From the NCBI GenBank assembly GCA_903865465.1, contig CAIPJU010001086.1, positions 1 through 10,832 on the forward strand: DNA of 10,832 nt. Direction: 5' to 3'. Below, one piece after another: positions 1 through 5,993 of the stretch. Position 1 is the stretch's first letter; each line of letters starts with the position of its first letter. The stretch comes from an uncultured Bacteroidota bacterium. Its GTDB lineage: Bacteria; Bacteroidota; Bacteroidia; Bacteroidales; VadinHA17. The translations under genes were made by a program, and so were the position numbers. The notes below the pieces were generated by a model, which was not told the DNA's origin, made no database searches, and saw only the letters and a list, made by a program, of their open reading frames with translations.

Positions 1-2
1 CC

Positions 3-155
3 AACACCACCGCCACCACCAAGGCCACAAAAAAACTTTTCAGGATAATTCCCGGCAATAAATATGCTGTGATCATGATTGCCAATGCCCTTAGGAACCA
101 GTGCTATATAATTTTCATAAATTCAATCTTGTTATACGGTAAAAATAGGTATTAA
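3..155 (+). CDS. 3' end of a gene entering from the left; possible serine hydrolase C-terminus
   Basis: An open frame runs from the window edge to a TAA at 153-155, giving about 50 residues with no start inside the window. The stretch LFRIIPGNKYAVIMIANAL resembles the last beta strands of beta-lactamase-like serine hydrolases, where a strand reading 'PxxxxAVxVxxN' is common. The residues after it (a hydrophobic tail ending GKNRY) are not family-like, so the very end may be altered. No catalytic motif is visible because the body of the gene lies outside the window. The similarity is from memory of the family pattern and is weak; a chance open frame of this length is possible. Confidence 0.3.
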   Translation, partial: NTTATTKATKKLFRIIPGNKYAVIMIANALRNQCYIIFINSILLYGKNRY

Positions 156-375
156 GATAAACAAACCAGATACGATTTGGTTTTCAGTTTCTTTAATAAA
201 TTAAATGAGTATCGGGAATTAATAACAAAAATCAAGAAGAGACGGATTACTAATAAACCATTTTCCCCTCCTTTTGAAGAAGGTGTGGCCAAGACAGTAA
301 CTTATTATTTTACAGAGTCAAATACATGGTCGGGGTGGTTGACTCAAACCATTCTTCTTACCATGGTAAATTTGA
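156..375. other. Degenerate stretch 5' of the permease remnant
   Basis: About 220 bp between the probable left-hand gene end and the recognisable permease frame. A 108-codon open frame beginning at 177 crosses this stretch into the permease region, but its translation has no family character and it runs out of frame over clearly permease-coding DNA, so I do not call it a gene. Frame 2 ends here in YHGKFEK, which would join smoothly to the permease frame if the A run at 375-379 had one more base. Upstream of that I cannot recognise the first membrane segment or the first periplasmic domain. Confidence 0.5.
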
Positions 376-1392
376 AAAACAGTAGTCTATTTAACAGAAA
401 AGGACTTAAATATTACAGATCATTTCTCAGGAACAGTTCTACAGAATCCTCTTATCAGAAGCTTTACGGCTTCAATAGGCGAGCCGGCAGGAGAGACTGT
501 TGATGCCTGGAATGTTGAATCACCGGCGATTGATGAAAACCGGAAGGACAAACAGCTTTACGTTCTATCCGTTGAAAATAATTTCCTGGACTTTTTTGGC
601 CTGAAGCTCCTTGCGGGAAGAAGCTTTGCCACCTTCAATCCTGATAGAAAGGGCGAGGATTATATCCTGAATGAAGCTGCTGTTAAGAAACTGGGATGGA
701 CTCCTGAGCAGGCGATCGGGAAACCTTTCAGGAATAAGTTTCCCGTTCCTGACATGTTTTATGGAGGCACTGTGGTTGGTGTTGTGCGTGACTTTTATTT
801 CAATAGAATCAAACAGGAGATAAAGCCTTACGTCCTCTTTCATAAGCCAACCTTCTACAAGTGTTTTATGGCTGAGATAAATCCTGCTCACAGGAAGGAG
901 GCAATAAGTTATCTGAAGAGTGTTTGGGAAAAAGAGCTGCCTGAATATCCCTTTCAGATCGAATTTATCAATGATTTGTATAACTCTGCCTATCAGAAGG
1001 AGTTCACTCAGGCAAAGCTTACAACCATTTTTTCGATTCTGGCAATGGTAATTATTTGTCTGGGTTTGTACTCTGTCACTTCGGTGCTTATTGCCAGACG
1101 GACTAAAGAGATTGGAATCCGGAAGGTGAATGGAGCAGGAACAGAGGATATTATATTAATGATCTCGTCTGAATTCATAATCTGGTTTGCAATTGCCTTT
1201 GTGATTGCCTCTCCGGTGACCTTCTGGGCTATCCATAAATGGCTGGAAAACTTCGTCTGTAAAACAGAAATAAAATAGTGGTTTTTTGCTGCAGCCGGAT
1301 TTGTAGTCCTCACAGTAAGTCTGCTGACAGTTTCGCTGAAGAGTCTTAGGTCTGCAAGGATGAACCCGGTTGAATCGCTGAGAGATGAGTGA
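376..1392 (+). pseudogene. FtsX/MacB-type ABC transporter permease, truncated and with an internal amber stop
   Basis: Frame 1 reads as the C-terminal part of a bacteroidete MacB/FtsX-like permease. These inner-membrane proteins normally have about 780-800 residues, with two periplasmic core domains and eight membrane segments. From 376 (KTVVYLTEKDL) it continues through the second periplasmic domain (FLDFFGLKLLAGRSF, then YILNEAAVKKLGW) into the FtsX domain with LGLYSVTSVLIARRTKEIGI and RKVNGAG, typical of the cytosolic coupling loop. A TAG at 1276-1278 interrupts the frame just before the last membrane segment. The same frame then continues with WFFAAAGFVVLTVSLLTVSL and the characteristic end RMNPVESLRDE, stopping at TGA 1390-1392. 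Roughly the first 450 residues are missing: 156-375 does not read as the N-terminal half. The intact part from 754 could still give a 174-residue fragment, but a working transporter is unlikely. Confidence 0.85.
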
Positions 1393-1624
1393 TTCGGTTT
1401 TTTAGTCCCGGTGGCAATGCCAGAACCTTCTGACTTCACTGCGAAATTGATAAATCTCCTGGTGTTGAGTTGAAATTTCAGGAAGAGTAATTGAGACAAA
1501 TTTGACTACTATCAGGATTGGGTTTACTGATAATGATCGTTGCCGGCATTTTCAGAAAATATGGAGTTACCACTTTTTCCTGATAAATCATCACAAAACC
1601 GGCTCAAAAACTATTACTTTGATA
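1393..1624. other. Non-coding stretch before the palindromic element
   Basis: Between the end of the permease remnant and the inverted-repeat element there is no convincing gene on either strand. The long minus-strand open frame across 1008-1499 is antisense to the permease and has no protein-like character. Only a short hairpin (TGGC-AAT-GCCA near 1420) is visible, too weak to call a terminator. Confidence 0.6.
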
Positions 1625-1775
1625 ATTAATTCTACTTGACAGATTTGAAAAATCGTCCTGTTTTTACCCTTTATCCCAAGGGGAACAGGCCAATTTTTCA
1701 GCTTTCACCCCTCGGGGCTGAGGTAAAAAAGCTGAAAAAACTGATTGGATTTTAATCTGTCTAAGTAGAATTAAT
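1625..1775. repeat. 151-bp palindromic element with long terminal arms and two internal hairpins
   Basis: The left arm at 1625-1645 and the right arm at 1754-1775 are reverse complements over 21 bases, apart from one extra T in the right arm (ATTAATTCTACTTGACAGAT against ATCTGTCTAAGTAGAATTAA, shown without the last bases). Between them lie two further hairpins. In the first, CCTGTT 1657-1662 pairs with AACAGG 1684-1689 and CCCTT 1667-1671 pairs with AAGGG 1678-1682. In the second, CCAATTTTTCAGCTTT 1690-1705 pairs with 1728-1748 (AAAGCTGAAAAA, a short bulge, then ATTGG). Together they could form a three-way junction as RNA or a cruciform as DNA. It ends 41 bp before the MFS start codon. It encodes no protein. 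It may be a MITE-like non-autonomous element or a structured leader; the sequence alone does not decide. Confidence 0.7.
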
Positions 1776-1816
1776 GTCAGTTGATAATAAGTAATTGAAA
1801 TCTATCCAGTTCTAAG

Positions 1817-3118
1817 ATGCAATCCTATTTGAAAAATCTTGTTGATCAGAGCAAAATGAGCAACTATCAGCTCATGATTGTTGCCATCTGTTTTATTCTT
1901 AATATGAATGATGGTATTGATATACTGCTTGTATCGTTTTCAGGTTCTGAGATTTTAAAAGAATGGGCCTTGTCAAAGTCCCTGATGGGCTATATCTTCA
2001 GTGCAGGACTGGCAGGCATGACTCTTGGTTCTTTCTTCATTGCACCACTGGCTGATAAAATTGGGAGAAGAAAAGTATTTATAGGTTCGCTTATACTCAT
2101 CTCATCAGGAATGTTCCTTGTCTCTTTTTGCGAGAGCTATCACCAGATGTTAATCTTCCGCTTCATTACAGGTCTGGGTATTGGCGGGATTTTACCAACA
2201 CTGGCAAGTACTGCCTCCGAATTCTCGAACGAGAGGCGGCGTGATTTCAATGTAAGTTTAGTTCAGGCGGGTTGGCCGGTAGGAGCTATTCTCACAGGAA
2301 CGCTCTGTGCCTGGGCTATTCCCTTATATGGCTGGCGTTTTCCATTTTTTATTGCAGGAATTGTCTCACTCTTGATGCTGGCAGGGGTCATCATATTCAT
2401 GACCGATTCCGTTGAATACCTTCTTAAGAAACAACCCGTAAATGCTCACGGGGGAATCAATTATTTGTTAAAGAAAATGGGCCATCCGGAGATTGTGGCT
2501 CTCCCCGAAAAGTTCAATTTGGACGAGAAATCACATATTTCACGGCTCTTTACTCCCCGTTATATTATGCCCACTATCAGGCTCTGGATCGCTGTCTTCT
2601 TTGGCGTTCTTACACTCTATACCTTGATGAGCTGGGTACCCAATCTGGCAAAAGAGTCGGGCTTAAACTTTAAAATGGCAACATATGCCGGTGTATTTCT
2701 AAACGCAGGGGCAGCCGTCGGAACTATATTAATCGGGGTCGCAGCCTCAAAATACGGACTGCGGAGAACCATTTTTACCTTCATGATTCTTGCGTTTCTG
2801 GTGATGATCATCTATGGCAATGTTCCGATAAAAACGGGGATAATCATGCTGATGATCTGTATTATCGGAATACTGGTTCAGGGTGGATTCAATGGATTAT
2901 ATGCAGCAATCTCACGGGTATATCCTTCTGAAATACGAAACACGGGGATGGGTTTTTCGATTGGGGTCGGCAGGTTTGGAGCCATAATAGGACCCTCTCT
3001 TTTCGGAATCTTGTCAGATACCGGTATGAAAATGGCTGTTTTATTTACCATTTTTTCAATTCCCCTGCTGATTACGGGATTTGCGGTATATAGCATTAAA
3101 TCAGCTGACTTAAGATAA
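1817..3118 (+). CDS. MFS transporter, resembling aromatic acid/H+ symporters
   Basis: This 433-residue inner-membrane protein has the usual length and twelve-helix pattern of the major facilitator superfamily. Visible signatures are the DGID motif in helix 1 (residues 32-35), comparable to the DGYD/DGFD motif of aromatic acid symporters such as PcaK; motif A after helix 2 (APLADKIGRRKVF, about 76-88); the helix-4 motif RFITGLGIGGILP (115-127); and YPSEIRNTGMGF followed by GRFGAIIGPSLFG in the C-terminal half (369-397). A charged loop around 203-245 separates the two halves. These features favour proton-coupled uptake of an organic acid, but the substrate cannot be read from sequence. The start at 1817 is preferred over the ATG at residue 14 because the extra N-terminal residues are normal for this group. 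No Shine-Dalgarno sequence is seen. The gene stands alone, just downstream of the palindromic element. Confidence 0.88.
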   Translation: MQSYLKNLVDQSKMSNYQLMIVAICFILNMNDGIDILLVSFSGSEILKEWALSKSLMGYIFSAGLAGMTLGSFFIAPLADKIGRRKVFIGSLILISSGMFLVSFCESYHQMLIFRFITGLGIGGILPTLASTASEFSNERRRDFNVSLVQAGWPVGAILTGTLCAWAIPLYGWRFPFFIAGIVSLLMLAGVIIFMTDSVEYLLKKQPVNAHGGINYLLKKMGHPEIVALPEKFNLDEKSHISRLFTPRYIMPTIRLWIAVFFGVLTLYTLMSWVPNLAKESGLNFKMATYAGVFLNAGAAVGTILIGVAASKYGLRRTIFTFMILAFLVMIIYGNVPIKTGIIMLMICIIGILVQGGFNGLYAAISRVYPSEIRNTGMGFSIGVGRFGAIIGPSLFGILSDTGMKMAVLFTIFSIPLLITGFAVYSIKSADLR

Positions 3119-3253
3119 ACAGAACAGATATTCTTCGCTTCTCTTGGAGCCCGGTGATGGAAGAAAATCAGGAAATTCTTATGCATGATTCACAGTACCG
3201 ATAAAAAGTATTTAAGATTTGAAGAAATTATCAAACTGTATTTAATTACTGAT

Positions 3254-3261
3254 TAGCTTTG
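3254..3261 (+). promoter_or_regulatory. Candidate bacteroidete -7 promoter element for the esterase gene
   Basis: TAGCTTTG matches the Bacteroidota sigma-AB -7 consensus TAnnTTTG exactly. No well-spaced -33 TTTG is seen; the nearest, at 3218-3221, is too far upstream. Transcription would begin around 3268, leaving a normal leader for translation from 3315 but almost none for the ATG at 3276. Confidence 0.4.
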
Positions 3262-3314
3262 TGTGAGGGTAAAGTATGCCCAATGATCCTCTGGAAGATA
3301 TTAAAAAATTTAAC

Positions 3315-4865
3315 ATGAAGAAATTACTTAAACTACGACTGTTTAGCCTCTTACTCATTTTATTGAATATTCAGCTATTAATTGTCGCTCAGGAACCTCA
3401 GGTCAGGACTCTCAATGGCACAGTATCAGGCCTTAAAGAGAAAGATCTGTTTATTTTTAAGGGAGTACCCTTTGCTGCACCACCTATTGGCGATCTGAGA
3501 TGGAAAGCACCCGCTGCTCTCCAAAACTGGCAGGGGGTTAAAAAGTGTACGGAATTTCCTGCAAGCCCGATGCAGTCCAAGCCTGTTCCATTCATGATGT
3601 GGAGCGAAGAGTTTATTGCTCCTCCCGAACCCCTGAGTGAGGATTGTCTTTACCTGAACATCTGGACCCCTTCCGATCCTGCTAAAACGGGAAAGAAGCT
3701 TCCTGTTTTCGTATGGATATACGGAGGAGGATTTACTTCAGGTTCTTCGGCCTGCGCTGTATATGACGGAGCGGAATTTGCAAGGAAGGGAATTGTTTTT
3801 ATAAGTATCAATTACAGGGTAGGAGTATTTGGTTTTCTTGCTCATCCCGAATTGAGCAAAGAATCTGAGAATCATGTTTCAGGGAATTATGGTTTACTCG
3901 ACCAGATAGCAGCGCTAAAGTGGATAAAGGCAAATATATCGCAGTTTGGAGGTGATCAGGGAAATGTGACTATTGCCGGTCAATCGGCAGGATCGATGAG
4001 TGTCACTGCATTAGTAGCCAGTCCTCTTGCCACCGGACTCTTTCACAGGGCCATTGCCCAGAGCGGAGGTATATTCGCGAGCCAGATTGCCCGAAATCTT
4101 AGCACCGCGGAAAGTGCTGGTCAGAAGTTTGTTGAGAAACTTCATCCTTCAACCATTGCTGAACTAAGAAAATTACCTGCCGCAGAACTTATGAAGCAGA
4201 GTTCAGGCGGCGGAATGGGAGCGTTTTCCCCTGTATGGGACGGATATGTTCTCCCTTCCGATCCTTCTAAGGGATTTGAGATAAACAGTGTTCCTGTAAT
4301 AACCGGATGGGTCAGCGGAGATGCCGCTTTAGCCAGAGCAGGAAAAATTTCAAAAGATGATTATATCAAAAAGGCAAATGAAAAATACGGATCATCGGCC
4401 GAAGAGTTTCTGAAGATATTTCCCGCCGGGAGTGATGAAGAGATAAAACTTTCTCAGGACGCTCTGGGTCTGCTCTCTTTTGCAGCCTTTCCCGCATTCA
4501 GACTATCAAAACTCAATAAGAAAGCAAGCTACTTATATCAGGATAGCCATGTTCCGGTTGATAAACCGGGTTTCCCAAACTATGGAGCTTTTCATACTTC
4601 AGAAGTTCCCTATGTGCTCCACACCCTTCATAAATGGAATCGTGAGTGGACAAAACTGGATTACCAGATTGAGGATAACCTGACTAATTACTGGGTGAAC
4701 TTCGCAAAAACAGGAGATCCAAACAGTAAGGGACTTCCTGAATGGAAAGTCTATGATAGCCTGTCAGGGAACATTCTGCTGATAGGAGATAAGATTGAAT
4801 CAAAACCCGGATTATTTAAGAAGGAACTGGATTTTCTTGAGAAGTTTAATCCTGCAGTTAAATAA
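3315..4865 (+). CDS. Secreted type-B carboxylesterase (alpha/beta hydrolase)
   Basis: The protein belongs to the COesterase family, which hydrolyses carboxylic esters. I choose the ATG at 3315 (516 residues), not the in-frame ATG at 3276, because MKKLLKLRLFSLLLILLNIQ begins a proper signal peptide, probably cut near VAQ/EPQ, so the enzyme is exported. In this numbering the oxyanion-hole strand WIYGGGF lies at 134-140, the nucleophile elbow GQSAG has Ser224 (preceded by FGGDQGNVTIA), and the catalytic His427 sits in GAFHTSEVPYV. The acid is probably Asp336 in ITGWVSGDAA; most relatives have Glu here in a DEG context, so this is a variant but plausible. EDCLYLNIWTP (109-119) and the C-terminal NYWVNFAKTGDPN are family hallmarks. 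Length is normal and the frame is intact. The natural ester is unknown. It follows the MFS gene on the same strand after 196 bp and probably has its own promoter. Confidence 0.92.
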   Translation: MKKLLKLRLFSLLLILLNIQLLIVAQEPQVRTLNGTVSGLKEKDLFIFKGVPFAAPPIGDLRWKAPAALQNWQGVKKCTEFPASPMQSKPVPFMMWSEEFIAPPEPLSEDCLYLNIWTPSDPAKTGKKLPVFVWIYGGGFTSGSSACAVYDGAEFARKGIVFISINYRVGVFGFLAHPELSKESENHVSGNYGLLDQIAALKWIKANISQFGGDQGNVTIAGQSAGSMSVTALVASPLATGLFHRAIAQSGGIFASQIARNLSTAESAGQKFVEKLHPSTIAELRKLPAAELMKQSSGGGMGAFSPVWDGYVLPSDPSKGFEINSVPVITGWVSGDAALARAGKISKDDYIKKANEKYGSSAEEFLKIFPAGSDEEIKLSQDALGLLSFAAFPAFRLSKLNKKASYLYQDSHVPVDKPGFPNYGAFHTSEVPYVLHTLHKWNREWTKLDYQIEDNLTNYWVNFAKTGDPNSKGLPEWKVYDSLSGNILLIGDKIESKPGLFKKELDFLEKFNPAVK

Positions 4866-5319
4866 TTTGTTATCCTTTTTGTTCAATATCATTATATAAC
4901 GGATTAACAGGATAAAAATAGGATTCTTAAATACTTTCCTTTAATGGGATTGTCCTATGCATAGATCTTTGTGGTTATCTCTATAACCTGCAAAGGGATG
5001 ACTACTATTTTGCCCTCCTGACACCGGCTGGCCTCAGTAGGTTCAGACTGGCCATGAATAATGAAGCGAAGTGATTATAAAGATTAGATATCTTTATAAT
5101 ATTTTTATGTCAGATACTTTTTTGTTGTGCTAATTGAATATAATTTAGCATTCAGCCATATTTACATGTTTTCCTATCTTGTAAAGTGGAGTGAAGTGAA
5201 ATCTGGCAGATTAATGATTTTCTGATCCCGGATGCCATTTCCTTATATTAAAATTATTTGGATTAACTGGTAATTTTTTGGATTTAAATAAGTTCATTAA
5301 TTCTCTAAACTAAGAAATC
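4866..5319. other. Intergenic region without a convincing gene
   Basis: This 454-bp AT-rich stretch separates the esterase and the small barrel gene. It contains a hairpin GGTTAT-CTCT-ATAACC at 4973-4988 and an 11-bp inverted repeat at 5074-5100. A start-less open frame ending with TGA at 5071-5073 translates to a somewhat protein-like tail (DDYYFALLTPAGLSRFRLAM), but there is no start codon and only about 50 codons are open, so I do not annotate it as a gene. Confidence 0.5.
5074..5100. terminator. Perfect 11-bp inverted repeat followed by a T run; possible terminator or operator
   Basis: ATTATAAAGAT (5074-5084) and ATCTTTATAAT (5090-5100) are exact reverse complements around a 5-base loop, followed by ATTTTTAT on the plus strand. 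The stem is very AT-rich, with one G-C pair, and lies about 210 bp after the esterase stop, so termination would be inefficient and late. A protein-binding palindrome for the barrel gene downstream is an alternative. Confidence 0.35.
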
Positions 5320-5847
5320 ATGAAAAAACATTTGATGACTCTCCTACTGAATTGTTTAGTTATTACTCAGTTGGTTGCGCAGGTGTCAACATTCTCAAAG
5401 GGTGATAAGGTTTTTAATATTGGAGTCGGTTTGGGATCTGTAATGGGATCCGCCTATAATACAACAATTCCTCCGGTCAGTGGTTCCCTTGAATTCGGGG
5501 TTGCTGACAATATACTCACAAAAGGTGTTATCGGTATAGCTCCATTTATTGGTTTTGGTGCTTATAAATATGAAACTTATTCCGGGCATGAAAATTATAC
5601 TTTCATTCCTGTAGGCGTTAGAGGTGTTTTTCATTATCCGCTTGTTGAAAAACTTGACACATATGGTGGATTGCTCTTTGGCTATTTTGTTGTATCCGGC
5701 ACACATATAGGAACTGCATATGCAAGCAGAGGTTACGGATCACTCTTTATCGGAGGAAGATACTATTTCACTGAGAAATTTGCAGGATTGGTTGAATTGG
5801 GAGCTGAGATTATTCCTCTCCATATCGGAGTAGCATATAAATTCTGA
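5320..5847 (+). CDS. Small exported outer-membrane beta-barrel protein, unknown function
   Basis: The 175-residue product begins with a clear signal peptide (MKKHLMTLLLNCLVITQLVA, cut before QVSTF). The mature part is built of alternating polar and hydrophobic strands rich in Gly, Tyr and Phe: VFNIGVGLGSVMG, VSGSLEFGV, GVIGIAPFIGFGAYKYET, FIPVGVRGVFHYPL, YGGLLFGYFVV, GSLFIGGRYYF and AGLVELGAEIIPLHIGVAYKF. It ends in Phe, as expected for insertion by the BAM machinery. About eight strands fit, like small OmpA/OmpX-type barrels common in Bacteroidota. The start is at the signal peptide; no Shine-Dalgarno sequence is seen. The gene is alone on the plus strand and convergent with the sigma-linked operon. 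Nothing in the sequence indicates a ligand or enzymatic activity. Confidence 0.75.
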   Translation: MKKHLMTLLLNCLVITQLVAQVSTFSKGDKVFNIGVGLGSVMGSAYNTTIPPVSGSLEFGVADNILTKGVIGIAPFIGFGAYKYETYSGHENYTFIPVGVRGVFHYPLVEKLDTYGGLLFGYFVVSGTHIGTAYASRGYGSLFIGGRYYFTEKFAGLVELGAEIIPLHIGVAYKF

Positions 5848-5861
5848 CCCGGGAAAGATCT

Positions 5862-5882
5862 TTAAGCCTTATTAGGGCTTAA
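5862..5882. terminator. Weak hairpin after the barrel gene, between convergent genes
   Basis: TTAAGCC (5862-5868) pairs with GGCTTAA (5876-5882) around a 7-base loop, 15 bp after the barrel gene stop and between two convergent genes, where a bidirectional terminator would be expected. There is no good T run on either side, so efficiency is doubtful. A perfect 12-bp palindrome, CAAATTAATTTG, follows at 5919-5930. Confidence 0.35.
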
Positions 5883-5993
5883 GAAATCCTATAGCTGATA
5901 TTGCTGTGTATAAGGGGTCAAATTAATTTGTTGGGACATGTAAATGCTCATGGGATGGGCATAGTCTAAAATTCAAAACCTGCCATTCCTGAT

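Noticed and set aside
1..20. CCACCACC-rich start as a possible short tandem repeat
   Set aside because: It covers less than 20 bp at the window edge and reads as Thr/Ala codons of the partial gene, so no repeat array is supported.
565..891. 108-codon open frame on the minus strand
   Set aside because: It is antisense to the clearly permease-coding frame and its translation has no family character.
1008..1499. 163-codon open frame on the minus strand
   Set aside because: It overlaps the conserved FtsX C-terminal domain on the other strand; the translation looks like a shadow frame.
2878..3186. 102-codon minus-strand open frame across the end of the MFS gene
   Set aside because: It is antisense to conserved transporter motifs such as YPSEIRNTG; no independent evidence for a gene.
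4930..5073. Start-less open frame ending in DDYYFALLTPAGLSRFRLAM plus a few residues
   Set aside because: It is protein-like to the eye, but only about 50 codons are open, no start codon exists in frame and I recognise no family. It could be an old remnant; a protein search of the translation would settle it.
5395..5706. 103-codon minus-strand open frame
   Set aside because: It lies inside the small barrel gene, whose signal peptide and strand pattern are convincing on the plus strand.
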